In this document: positions 24,376 to 32,296 of the stretch, in pieces
How the letters are laid out: every line of letters begins with the position of its first letter
Numbering within the stretch: position 1 is the first letter of the stretch
DNA from: Leisingera sp. JC1
GTDB lineage: Bacteria > Pseudomonadota > Alphaproteobacteria > Rhodobacterales > Rhodobacteraceae
NCBI RefSeq assembly: GCF_001679925.1
Contig: NZ_LYUZ01000114.1
Span: 139,807 to 173,866 of the forward strand
DNA: 34,060 bases
Reading direction: 5' to 3'
Made by a program: the position numbers and the translations under genes
Notes under the pieces: generated by a model
What the model was told of the DNA's origin: nothing
The model's input: the letters and a program-made list of their open reading frames with translations, nothing else
Database searches by the model: none

Positions 24376-24735
24376 TCAGATCGTCATGTCCTGCTGATCC
24401 CAGACTGCCGTCAGCGAGCGTTCGCCCACCCGCATCAGCCGGAACAGGATGGCGGCCACGGCCGGCGCGTCCTCGGCGTCGATTGCGACGGTCACGTCCC
24501 TGGCAATGTTTGCCAGCGCGGTCATTCCGATCTGTTCGGCCATGGCAATCAGCGACCGGGCGCTCTTGCGCAGGTTCATCATATCGTTCTGCCGCCACAG
24601 ACGCTCGCAATGCGTCAGGCGCACCGCCATTTCCTCAATCGCGCGGCACACGACGTCCTCAGCACCGGCTTCGCCGAGCTGTTCGTAGAGTTCGGAAAGT
24701 TTGTCAGGATCCAAGCGCACAGTCTCAGAGTGCAT
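24376..24735 (-). CDS. small helical protein, HPt-like fold without the phosphorylatable histidine
   Basis: This is a 119-residue, almost entirely helical protein without signal or membrane segments. The pattern MNLRKSARSLIAMAEQIGM, followed by ALANIARDVTVAIDAEDAPAVAAILFRLMRVGERSL, resembles the four-helix arrangement of histidine phosphotransfer domains, but the conserved histidine position is occupied by other residues. I do not recognise a named family. The ribosome site is weak. The start at 24735 was chosen because the region upstream reads unlike the domain. It lies 85 bases upstream of the M17 aminopeptidase in the same direction and is divergent from the carbonic anhydrase. Confidence 0.7.
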   Translation of the reverse strand: MHSETVRLDPDKLSELYEQLGEAGAEDVVCRAIEEMAVRLTHCERLWRQNDMMNLRKSARSLIAMAEQIGMTALANIARDVTVAIDAEDAPAVAAILFRLMRVGERSLTAVWDQQDMTI

Positions 24736-24911
24736 CACTGTCAGTATATTGGCCACCACATTCACCCAATTCTTTGTACCCCCACGGCACGTCTGCCAAT
24801 TTGGAAGCCATAAGTTTTCAAAAGGTTTCCGCGGGCGGATCAAATCCCTCGAATTTTGAGACAATGCAGGCTAATACGGCCGGCAACGCGAAACGAACCG
24901 AGGATTCGACA

Positions 24912-25562
24912 ATGGAATTTGCCAAGCCTCTCCCCAGTTATCTGGTGACCCGTTATCACGGCTGGAAGGCCACTTCATACGAGGAGAACCAGGGCTGGTA
25001 CCGCCGCCTGGCAACCGAAGGCCAGCGGCCGCGGGCGATGGTGATCTCCTGCTGCGACAGCCGGGTGCATGTGACCTCGATTTTCGGTGCTGACCAGGGC
25101 GAGTTCTTCATTCACCGCAACATCGCCAACCTGGTGCCGCCGTTTGCGCCTGATGGCGACCACCACGGCACCTCGGCGGCAGTGGAGTATGCGGTCACCG
25201 CGCTGAAAGTCTCGCATCTGATCGTGCTGGGCCATTCGCAGTGCGGCGGCGTGCAGGGCTGTATCGACATGTGCAAGGGCCACGCGCCGCAGCTGGAAGA
25301 GAAGACCAGCTTTGTCGGGCGCTGGATGGACATCCTGAAACCCAAGTTCAGCGGTGTCGAGGATATCCAGGATCCGGTCGAGCAGGCGCGCCAGTTCGAG
25401 CGTCAGGCGGTTGTCGCCTCGCTGGAGAACCTGATGACCTTCCCGTTCATCGAATCGGCGGTGAAGGCGGGCGAGCTGAGCCTGCACGGGCTGTGGACTG
25501 ACATCGGCGAGGGCGGGCTGGAATGCTATGACCCCAAGGCGGGCACTTTCGCCCCGGTCTGA
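24912..25562 (+). CDS. beta-class carbonic anhydrase
   Basis: This is a 216-residue zinc enzyme that interconverts CO2 and bicarbonate. The zinc and catalytic residues of beta-carbonic anhydrases are all present: C47, D49 and R51 in SCCDSR, and H108 and C111 in GHSQCGG. Conserved stretches HRNIANLVPP and AVEYAVTALKV also match. It is probably cytoplasmic and supplies bicarbonate, for example to carboxylases such as acetyl-CoA carboxylase. GAGGA lies before the ATG at 24912. The 176-base divergent gap before it contains no recognised operator. Its stop lies two bases from the stop of the convergent DUF3095 gene. Confidence 0.96.
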   Translation: MEFAKPLPSYLVTRYHGWKATSYEENQGWYRRLATEGQRPRAMVISCCDSRVHVTSIFGADQGEFFIHRNIANLVPPFAPDGDHHGTSAAVEYAVTALKVSHLIVLGHSQCGGVQGCIDMCKGHAPQLEEKTSFVGRWMDILKPKFSGVEDIQDPVEQARQFERQAVVASLENLMTFPFIESAVKAGELSLHGLWTDIGEGGLECYDPKAGTFAPV

Positions 25563-25564
25563 CG

Positions 25565-26728
25565 TCAGGCCGTTTTCTTGCCGGACCCGAATGCAGCCGC
25601 CAGATTGGCGGCTGCTTGCGTATAGCCCCCCGCGGCGCCGTCGACGAAGTGGATGTGATCGTCCTGCACCGGCGAGGGCACGATGCAGGTGACCATGGCG
25701 GCATCCTGTTCGTGCAGGCCGAAGCGGACGAGGCCTGCATCGGCCGCCTGTTGCAGATGCTGGCGGATACGGCGGCTGATCCCGGGCGTGCAGTCCAGCG
25801 TCATCTTTAGCCCGTCGTCGAATTTTCGGAAATCGGAATGCGCCCGCAGCATTGACAGGTAATGCACCGGGTCGAAGGCCCCTGCAGGCCGTTTGCTGAT
25901 CAGCAGCAGCGCGGCAAAGGCGCAATGGCCCAGCAGGTAGAGCTGCCGCAAAAACAAGGGCAGCCGACCGCCGGAGGCTTTGGCTTCAAGCGTCAGCCCG
26001 GCAGGCGGAAACTGCAGCCGCGGGCCGGCTTCGGGAACCGGGTGGCCGCTGTCTTCAAGCTCTGCCGCCAGATCCAGCACTTCGGCGGCGAAGCGGGCAA
26101 AATCCTGCGGGCTGGCGCCGGGTGCGGGCTGGGCCACCACCGACAGGATGATGCCGTGGCGGGCGGGCGTATTGCTCCAGCGGCAGGAAAGGCCTGCGAG
26201 GTCGGGCGGGTCTGCTTGCGGGTCAGGGGCCACTGCAAAGGCGCCGGCCTTCATCTGCGCTTCGGCCCAGGCCAGGCCGCCGCCGCTGAACATGGCGAAA
26301 TCGGCGTGGTCCGACACCGCGTAGCGGGCAACCTGCACCTCCAGGCCCTCCTCCCGTATGGCGGCGGCCGGCAGAACCGCGGCGCGCAGGGAGATGCCGT
26401 ATTCCGCCTCTGTCCAGCTGCGCAAGGCACCCAGCACGCGCTGCGCCGTGGCCTGATGGCGGGGCGGCACAGCAAAGGAGGCGCCGTCGCCGCCGAAGAC
26501 ATAGGGAAACGCCTCCCCTTCCAGCGCGTTGCGCATCGCGGCGATCACTGCGGCGCCGACCATGTTCACCGTTTTGTAGCGGCCTTCCTTCACCAGCCCG
26601 GTGGAATTCACGATGTCGGTGCAGCAAAGAAGCCAGTCGCCGGGCAGAGGGGCAAAGACCGACGGGTCGGAGAGATCGCTGAAATCGCGGACCCTGGGGA
26701 GGCTGGCGTAGAACGAATCCGTTGTCAT
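25565..26728 (-). CDS. DUF3095 protein, possible diverged nucleotidyl cyclase
   Basis: This is a 387-residue member of DUF3095. The N-terminal ~150 residues look like a class III nucleotidyl cyclase/GGDEF palm: a hydrophobic strand with an acidic residue, CCTDIVNSTG (D38), a helix KTVNMVGAAVIAAMRNAL, then a hairpin FPYVFGGDGASFAVP (G79-G80-D81), in the order expected for two metal-binding acids. The C-terminal half (~180-387) is unassigned and rich in helices. Cyclase activity is my inference and has not been shown for this family to my knowledge. A long upstream reading to 26824 is not needed; AGGGGG precedes the ATG at 26728. It is divergent from an MFS transporter. Confidence 0.85.
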   Translation of the reverse strand: MTTDSFYASLPRVRDFSDLSDPSVFAPLPGDWLLCCTDIVNSTGLVKEGRYKTVNMVGAAVIAAMRNALEGEAFPYVFGGDGASFAVPPRHQATAQRVLGALRSWTEAEYGISLRAAVLPAAAIREEGLEVQVARYAVSDHADFAMFSGGGLAWAEAQMKAGAFAVAPDPQADPPDLAGLSCRWSNTPARHGIILSVVAQPAPGASPQDFARFAAEVLDLAAELEDSGHPVPEAGPRLQFPPAGLTLEAKASGGRLPLFLRQLYLLGHCAFAALLLISKRPAGAFDPVHYLSMLRAHSDFRKFDDGLKMTLDCTPGISRRIRQHLQQAADAGLVRFGLHEQDAAMVTCIVPSPVQDDHIHFVDGAAGGYTQAAANLAAAFGSGKKTA

Positions 26729-26842
26729 GACTTTCAGCCCCCTGACGCGCTCCCGCGGCCTGCTGTCTACTTCTAAACAAATTGTGCGTCGGCGCCAAAC
26801 ATGCAAGCTGTGCGCTAGTAACAAAAATGCAGGGGGCAGAAC

Positions 26843-28015
26843 ATGCAGGCAGGACTGATCTTATTGTGCCTGGCCTATGTGCTGAGCCAGTTTTTCCGCA
26901 CCTTTCTGGCGGTATTGTCCGGCGTGCTGGGGCAGGATATCGGTGCGGCACCGGATGATCTGGCCTTTGCCTCCAGCCTGTGGTTCCTGTCCTTTGCCGC
27001 CATGCAGCTGCCGGTGGGCTGGGCGCTGGATCACGTGGGGCCCCGCAAGACGGCGTCGCTGCTGCTGTTGCTGGGCGGTGGCGGCGGTGCAGCGCTGTTT
27101 GCCGCGGCAACTGCGCCCTGGCACGTGGGCGCGGCGATGTTCCTGATCGGCATTGGCTGTTCGCCGGTTCTGATGGCCTCCTATTACATCTTTGCCCGCC
27201 AGTATTCGCCCGCGCGCTTTGCAACGCTGGCGGCGGTGATGCTGGGGGTGGGGTCCGCGGGCAATCTGGTGGCGTCTTACCCGACCGCCCTGGCGGTGGA
27301 TCTGTTCGGCTGGCGCGGCACGCTGGCCGGGCTGGCGGCGGTGTCGGTTGCGGTGGCGGCGGGGATTTTCCTGACGGTGAGCGATCCGGACAAGCCGGAA
27401 GGGGAGCACAAGGGATCGGTGCTGGACCTGCTGAAGATGCCGGTGATGTGGGCGATCTTTCCGTTGATGCTGGTGGCCTATGCACCCTCCGGCGCGCTCA
27501 GGGGGCTGTGGATCGGACCCTACCTGAGTGATGTTTACGGGCTCAGCACCCAGGCCGTCGGCCTGGCGACCTTGGTGATGGGGGCGGCGATGATTGCGGG
27601 GACTTTTGCCTACGGGCCGCTGGACCGGGTGCTGGGCACCCGCAAATGGCTGATCCTGGGCGGCAACCTGTTGGGTTGCGCGGCCCTGGGCGGGCTGATC
27701 CTGGCCACCGGCGCGCCGGTCTGGATGCCGGTTGCGATGATGGCGGCGGTGGGTTTCTTCGGGGCATCCTTCCCGGTGATCATGGCGCACGGGCGCGCCT
27801 TTGTGCCGCCGCATCTGGCCGGGCGGGGGGTCACGCTGCTCAACCTCTTTGGCATCGGCGGGGTGGGAATCATGCAGTTTGCCACTGGCCGCATTCACGC
27901 GAAAATGGCCGGTGCGGACCTTTCCTTGCCCTATATTGGCATTTTCAGCTTCTTTTTGGTGCTTCTGGGGCTCGGCTGCGCAATTTATCTGTTCAGCCGC
28001 GACAGCATGGACTGA
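26843..28015 (+). CDS. MFS transporter
   Basis: This is a 390-residue major facilitator superfamily permease with about twelve hydrophobic segments. Motif A, GWALDHVGPRKT, lies between segments 2 and 3, with its half-repeat GPLDRVLGTRKW in the second half. A charged central loop (~residues 185-195) divides the halves. The substrate is unknown. The ATG at 26843 has AGGGGG six bases upstream. It is divergent from DUF3095 with only 114 bases between, and the two ribosome sites form an 8-bp inverted repeat (26737-26744 and 26830-26837). It is followed by asd 82 bases later without a clear terminator. Confidence 0.9.
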   Translation: MQAGLILLCLAYVLSQFFRTFLAVLSGVLGQDIGAAPDDLAFASSLWFLSFAAMQLPVGWALDHVGPRKTASLLLLLGGGGGAALFAAATAPWHVGAAMFLIGIGCSPVLMASYYIFARQYSPARFATLAAVMLGVGSAGNLVASYPTALAVDLFGWRGTLAGLAAVSVAVAAGIFLTVSDPDKPEGEHKGSVLDLLKMPVMWAIFPLMLVAYAPSGALRGLWIGPYLSDVYGLSTQAVGLATLVMGAAMIAGTFAYGPLDRVLGTRKWLILGGNLLGCAALGGLILATGAPVWMPVAMMAAVGFFGASFPVIMAHGRAFVPPHLAGRGVTLLNLFGIGGVGIMQFATGRIHAKMAGADLSLPYIGIFSFFLVLLGLGCAIYLFSRDSMD

Positions 28016-28097
28016 TCAGGGACTTTAAACTTGGCCGCGGAACCATTATCACACCGGCGCCGGCCATGGGGCCGGGCAAGACTGGAGAAACAGATAA

Positions 28098-29120
28098 ATG
28101 GGTTACCGCATCGTCGTCGTTGGCGCCACTGGCAACGTGGGCCGCGAAATGCTGAACATCCTGGCCGAGCGCCAGTTCCCTGTGGATGAGATCGCTGCGC
28201 TGGCAAGCCGCCGCTCTCTCGGCACCGAAGTCAGCTTTGGCGATAAGACACTCACTACCAAGGATCTGGACACCTTTGATTTCGCCGGCTGGGACATGGC
28301 GCTGTTTGCCGTCGGTTCCGAGGCGACCAAAGTGTATGCCCCCAAGGCCGCGGCCGCGGGCTGCGTGGTGATCGATAACTCCTCGCTCTACCGCTATGAC
28401 CCGGAGATCCCTCTGATCGTGCCGGAGTGCAACCCGGAAGCGATCCACGGCTACAAGAACAAGAACATCATCGCCAACCCCAACTGCTCCACCGCGCAGA
28501 TGGTGGTGGCGCTGAAGCCGCTGCATGACCGTGCGAAGATCAAGCGTGTTGTAGTCTCGACCTATCAGTCGGTGTCCGGTGCGGGCAAGGACGGCATGGA
28601 TGAGCTGTGGGAGCAGACCAAGGCGGTTTACAACCCCACCACCGACGTGCCGCCGAACAAGTTCCAGAAGCAGATCGCCTTCAACGTGATTCCGCAGATC
28701 GACGTCTTCATGGAAGACGGCTCGACTAAGGAAGAGTGGAAGATGGTTGTGGAAACCAAGAAGATCGTCGACCCGAAGATCAAGGTCACCGCGACCTGTG
28801 TTCGCGTGCCGGTGTTTGTCGGCCATTCCGAGGCCGTGAACATCGAGTTCGAGGAGTTCCTGGACGAGGACGAGGCCCGCGATATCCTGCGCGAGGCGCC
28901 GGGCATCATGGTGATCGACAAGCGTGAGCCGGGCGGCTACGTCTCGCCGGTGGAATGCGCGGGCGATTTTGCAACCTTCATCAGCCGCATCCGCCAGGAC
29001 CCGACCATCGAGAACGGCCTGAACCTGTGGTGCGTTTCGGACAACCTGCGCAAGGGCGCTGCCCTGAACGCGGTGCAGATCGCCGAACTGCTGGGCCGCG
29101 AGGTCCTGAAGAAGGGCTGA
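28098..29120 (+). CDS. asd: aspartate-semialdehyde dehydrogenase
   Basis: This enzyme reduces L-aspartyl-4-phosphate to aspartate-semialdehyde with NADPH, the branch-point step for lysine/diaminopimelate, threonine and methionine synthesis. The 340-residue length is normal. The NADP motif GATGNVG is at 9-15, the catalytic cysteine C130 lies in NPNCSTAQ, and the substrate-binding region STYQSVSGAGKDGMDEL follows. Typical C-terminal blocks RVPVFVGHSEAVN and WCVSDNLRKGAALNAVQI are present. GGAG precedes the ATG. A strong terminator follows. Confidence 0.98.
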   Translation: MGYRIVVVGATGNVGREMLNILAERQFPVDEIAALASRRSLGTEVSFGDKTLTTKDLDTFDFAGWDMALFAVGSEATKVYAPKAAAAGCVVIDNSSLYRYDPEIPLIVPECNPEAIHGYKNKNIIANPNCSTAQMVVALKPLHDRAKIKRVVVSTYQSVSGAGKDGMDELWEQTKAVYNPTTDVPPNKFQKQIAFNVIPQIDVFMEDGSTKEEWKMVVETKKIVDPKIKVTATCVRVPVFVGHSEAVNIEFEEFLDEDEARDILREAPGIMVIDKREPGGYVSPVECAGDFATFISRIRQDPTIENGLNLWCVSDNLRKGAALNAVQIAELLGREVLKKG

Positions 29121-29141
29121 GGCTTATATCCTTTTGGGGAG

Positions 29142-29176
29142 GGGGCCGCTTCGAAAGAGGCGGCCCCTTTGCTTTT
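29142..29176 (+). terminator. intrinsic terminator after asd
   Basis: GGGGCCGCTTC and GAGGCGGCCCC form an 11-bp stem with one G-U pair around GAAA, followed by TTTGCTTTT. It starts 21 bases after the asd stop. Confidence 0.85.
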
Positions 29177-29245
29177 GCGCCCCTGCCGGAGGGCGGCGGC
29201 CGGGCCTACTCTGATCCTGAACAGAGATGTGAAGGAGGACAGGCC

Positions 29246-29578
29246 ATGCTGGCGCACAAGGAACTTCCCGCAGTTTTCGTGAACCGGAACGCTGCCCCGG
29301 CCCAGACCGCCTGGGCCAGCGCGCGCATCCACAAGCGGCTGGATTCGGAGATGGCGGCGCAGCTGCGGATGCTGCTGGCGGGGATCTTTCAGACCGCCCC
29401 CAGCTGGCTGGAGCTGCGCAAGGGGCTGAAGCAGCACGGGTTTTACCTGCGCCGGAAAGGGCTGCGCCTGCTGCTCTGCGATATGCACAGCCATGTGGAG
29501 ATCTGCTCTTGCCGGTTTCTGGGGTTTCCTGCGACGGCGCTGGAGCAGCGTTTGGGCAGCCTTCTGCCGCGGGCCTGA
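29246..29578 (+). CDS. small hypothetical protein
   Basis: This is a 110-residue protein without signal or membrane segment. The N-terminal third is polar and alanine-rich. The C-terminal part, from WLELRKGLKQHGFYLRRKG to FLGFPATALEQRLGSL, faintly resembles the short C-terminal module of some relaxase/mobilisation proteins, but no catalytic motif of those enzymes is present and no plasmid genes are nearby. Several cysteines and histidines cluster in LLCDMHSHVEICSC, which might bind metal. The ATG at 29246 has a strong AAGGAGGA site, which decides it over a long in-frame reading from 28955 through asd. It stands alone after the asd terminator. The function is not recognised. Confidence 0.75.
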   Translation: MLAHKELPAVFVNRNAAPAQTAWASARIHKRLDSEMAAQLRMLLAGIFQTAPSWLELRKGLKQHGFYLRRKGLRLLLCDMHSHVEICSCRFLGFPATALEQRLGSLLPRA

Positions 29579-29671
29579 GGCAGGCAACGGCCGGGCTGGC
29601 CGGACCTCACTCGCGGGAGTAGCATGGCATCAGGCGGGACCACCGCCGTGATTTTTGATTGAGAGATGCCA

Positions 29672-31324
29672 ATGCGATTTCCTTTGATGGCTTTTGCCTT
29701 TTCTTCAATTGCCGCGGCGGCGGCTGCGGACACCATCCCCGTCAGCAGCACGGTGTCGGAAGTGACGCTGTATCCCGGTCTGGCGGAAGTCACCCGCAGC
29801 GCGGCGCTGACCCTGCCGGAGGGGCGCCACCGGCTGATTCTGCAGAACGTGCCCAGAACGGCTGCGCTGGAGACGCTGCAGGTGGAGATCGCCGGCGCCC
29901 GCCGCGTCGCCACCCTGCTGCGCGAGAATTACGTGCCGCCGCGCGATGCGGATGACCCCGAGGTGGAAGCCGCCGAAGCGCGGGTGCGCGAGGTCGAGGC
30001 GCGGATTGCCGTGGTGCGGGACGAGGCCGCGCAGGCACGCGCCGGGGTACGGGCGGCGGAGGCCTCAATCGGGTTCCTGCAGCAGCTGGGCGCAAACGAG
30101 GGGCTGGCGGAGGCGGATGCCGCTGCGCTGAGTGAAATTGCCCGGATGATCTCTGCGGAGGCGGCGGGGGCCAGCCAGGCGGCGGTGTCGGCAGAGGCTG
30201 AGGCGCGCCGGATAGAACTGCAGCTGGAGGACTTGGAAGAGGAGCTGGCAGAAGCGCAGGCAGCGCTGGCGGCGATCACGCTGGAGGATGATGACCGGCT
30301 GTACATCGCGGTGGATATCGAGGCGGAGCAGGTGGGTGAGGGTGCCGTCAAGGTAAGCTACTACACTGCGGGCGCGGGCAATATCGGCTGGCAGCCGTCT
30401 TATGAGATGCACTTGAATACCGTTACGGAGCAGCAGGTGATCCTGAAGCGGGCGGTGATGCTGGTGCAGGACACCGGCGAGAACTGGCAGGATGTGGCGC
30501 TGACCCTGTCGACGGCGGTGCCCGGTGAACAGGGCAGCCCGTCTGCGCTGTACCCTTGGCTGCGCCGGATTGAAAAACCGCAGCCGCCGCGGGCGCTGAA
30601 GTCCATGGGGCAGGATGTGGCGGAAATGTCTGCGCTGGCAGAGCCGGTGCTGGAAGCGCCTGCCGTCATTGAAGAGGCCAGGGGTGGCTGGGGCGCGGAT
30701 CTGGGCGGTGCGGCGGCGACCTACCGCTTCGGATTGCCGGTGTCGATTGCCTCCGGCGCCGATCTGCTGCGGCTGGAGATGGACAGCCTGACGGCCGAGG
30801 CAAAAGTGCTGGCGGTGGCGGTGCCGTCGCGGGATGAGACTGCCTACCGTGTGGCGACCTTCACCAACAGCTTCGGTGAGCAGCTTCTGGCCTCGGATGA
30901 GGTGCCGCGGTTCGTCGATGGCAAGCTGGTCACGGTGGAGGACTTCGCCGGGCTGGCGCCAGGGGCAGAGACGGACGCAGGGTTCGGCCCCATCGAGGGG
31001 TTGCAGCTGCGCCGCGATGTGCTGGGGCAGAGCGAAGGCGAGCAGGGGCTGATCTCGCGCAGCAACGCGCAAGTGCAGAAAGTGGAAATCACGGTTGAAA
31101 ACCTGACTGCGCAGGACTGGGCGGTGCGGGTGCTGGACCGGGTGCCCTATTCGCAGCAGGACGATCTGGAAATCGAGTGGAATGCAAAGCCGCAGCCCGC
31201 GGAGGAAAATGTGGAGAAGCAGCGCGGCATTCTGGCTTGGGATCTGGAGCTGGGTGCTGGCGGGAGCGAGACCATCCAATTGGACACCACGCTCAGCTGG
31301 CCCGAGGGCATGGTGCTGCGCTGA
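29672..31324 (+). CDS. DUF4139 (MuiA-like) secreted protein
   Basis: This is a 550-residue protein of the DUF4139/mucoidy-inhibitor MuiA-like family, whose biochemical role is unknown. A signal peptide occupies about residues 1-20 (cleavage near AAAAAD), so it is probably periplasmic or cell-surface. An N-terminal DUF4140-type domain follows (VSEVTLYPGLAEVTRSAALTLPEGRH), then a long acidic coiled coil (~residues 90-205), then the beta-rich DUF4139 domain with VSYYTAGAGNIGWQPSYEM and RAVMLVQDTGENWQDVALTLST. I chose the ATG at 29672, six bases after GAGAG; an in-frame ATG two codons earlier is possible. It is transcribed alone and converges on the aldolase operon across a palindrome-rich gap. 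Confidence 0.9.
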   Translation: MRFPLMAFAFSSIAAAAAADTIPVSSTVSEVTLYPGLAEVTRSAALTLPEGRHRLILQNVPRTAALETLQVEIAGARRVATLLRENYVPPRDADDPEVEAAEARVREVEARIAVVRDEAAQARAGVRAAEASIGFLQQLGANEGLAEADAAALSEIARMISAEAAGASQAAVSAEAEARRIELQLEDLEEELAEAQAALAAITLEDDDRLYIAVDIEAEQVGEGAVKVSYYTAGAGNIGWQPSYEMHLNTVTEQQVILKRAVMLVQDTGENWQDVALTLSTAVPGEQGSPSALYPWLRRIEKPQPPRALKSMGQDVAEMSALAEPVLEAPAVIEEARGGWGADLGGAAATYRFGLPVSIASGADLLRLEMDSLTAEAKVLAVAVPSRDETAYRVATFTNSFGEQLLASDEVPRFVDGKLVTVEDFAGLAPGAETDAGFGPIEGLQLRRDVLGQSEGEQGLISRSNAQVQKVEITVENLTAQDWAVRVLDRVPYSQQDDLEIEWNAKPQPAEENVEKQRGILAWDLELGAGGSETIQLDTTLSWPEGMVLR

Positions 31325-31396
31325 CGCTGGTTTGGTGTCAGGCAACGGGCAGGTGGCTCCCGCCCGTCGTCGGGCATTGAAAATGCCTTCCTCCCG

Positions 31397-31435
31397 TTGG
31401 GCGTGGCACCGCGCATCGCGCGGTGCCACGCCCAA
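31397..31435. repeat. 39-base perfect palindrome between convergent genes
   Basis: The 18-base arms TTGGGCGTGGCACCGCGC and GCGCGGTGCCACGCCCAA are exact reverse complements around ATC. The opening block is shared with 16529-16539 and, with changes, 4373-4383. It may end transcription of the DUF4139 gene and of the aldolase operon. Confidence 0.75.
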
Positions 31436-31440
31436 GGCTG

Positions 31441-31476
31441 CTGCCGTTGCTCTGGCTTTGCCAGGGCAGCGGGCAG
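31441..31476. repeat. second, imperfect hairpin beside the 39-base palindrome
   Basis: CTGCCGTTGCTCTGGC and GCCAGGGCAGCGGGCAG fold around TTT with a few mismatches, five bases after the perfect palindrome. Together they fill much of the 189-base gap 31325-31513, which holds no gene. Confidence 0.5.
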
Positions 31477-31513
31477 GCGCGGGAGAGCTTCCTTTGTGAT
31501 TTACGGCAGGCGG

Positions 31514-32284
31514 TTAGTCTGCCTTCCACTTGGCGGCCAGGTCGCGGGCGTTGCGGGCCAGCACCATGACGTCGATGCCAACCGCCAGGAACTGCGCGCC
31601 CATGTCCGCATAGGCATGAGTAGCCTCATCGGTTGTGCCGAGGATACCGGGGGCGATACCAGCCGCCTTGATGCGGGTGATGGCATCAGCAATTGCCGCG
31701 CGCACCTCCGGGTGGGCCGAGTTGCCCTGGTGGCCCATGTCGGTGGACAGATCCGCAGGGCCAATGAAGACGCCGTCGATGCCTTCGACCTGCAGGATTT
31801 CGTCCAGCGCAGCCATCCCGGCGCGGTTTTCCACCTGCACCAGCAGGCAGACCTCCTGATCGGCGGTCTGGATGTACTCGGAAACAGTTCCGAACATGGT
31901 GGCGCGGGCTGCCGTGGCGCCGACACCCCTCACGCCCTTGGGCGGGTAGTGGCAGGCGCGAACCAGCTCGCGGGCCTGTTCGGCGCTTTCCACGATCGGC
32001 ACCAGCACGGTTTGCGCGCCGGCATCCAGCACCTGTTTGATCATCCAGGTCTCCCCCACCGGCACCCGCACCACCGGGTGGCTGGGGGAGGCCGCAAGCG
32101 CGATCAGCTGGTCGCGGATCGAGCGGATGTCGTTGGGCGCATGCTCGCCGTCGATCACCAGCCAATCGAAACCGCAGGTGCCCATGATCTCGGCGATCTG
32201 GCCGTCGGCAAAGCTCATCCAGCAGCCGATTTGGCGATTGCCCTGTGATAGAGCCTGTTTGAAGGGGTTCTTGGGTGCGGGCAT
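31514..32284 (-). CDS. hpaI: HpcH/HpaI family aldolase
   Basis: This is a 256-residue class II, metal-dependent aldolase of the HpcH/HpaI family. HpaI cleaves 4-hydroxy-2-oxoheptanedioate to pyruvate and succinate semialdehyde, the last step of the homoprotocatechuate pathway; close relatives act on other 4-hydroxy-2-oxoacids. The family features are clear: DGEHAP with H48, R73 in VVRVPVG, the metal ligands E152 in QVENRAG and D178 in IGPADLS, and GVRGVGATAARAT. It is the last gene of a minus-strand operon, 12 bases after an HpaH-type hydratase, which supports the homoprotocatechuate-type assignment. The exact substrate remains inferred. Confidence 0.9.
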   Translation of the reverse strand: MPAPKNPFKQALSQGNRQIGCWMSFADGQIAEIMGTCGFDWLVIDGEHAPNDIRSIRDQLIALAASPSHPVVRVPVGETWMIKQVLDAGAQTVLVPIVESAEQARELVRACHYPPKGVRGVGATAARATMFGTVSEYIQTADQEVCLLVQVENRAGMAALDEILQVEGIDGVFIGPADLSTDMGHQGNSAHPEVRAAIADAITRIKAAGIAPGILGTTDEATHAYADMGAQFLAVGIDVMVLARNARDLAAKWKAD

Positions 32285-32296
32285 GGGGGCCTCCTG

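Noticed and set aside
24799-24831. GGAAGCC...GGTTTCC inverted repeat upstream of the carbonic anhydrase gene
   Set aside because: Arms match at only six of seven positions and no promoter elements are aligned with it.
29246-29578. A fragment of a plasmid relaxase as evidence of an integrated element
   Set aside because: The resemblance is limited to a short C-terminal pattern. No catalytic relaxase motifs, other mobilisation genes, integrase, tRNA or attachment repeats are present.
30065-31435. 456-codon minus-strand open frame opposite the DUF4139 gene
   Set aside because: The plus strand encodes a signal peptide, coiled coil and DUF4139 domain. The minus frame begins inside the 39-base palindrome and has no motifs.
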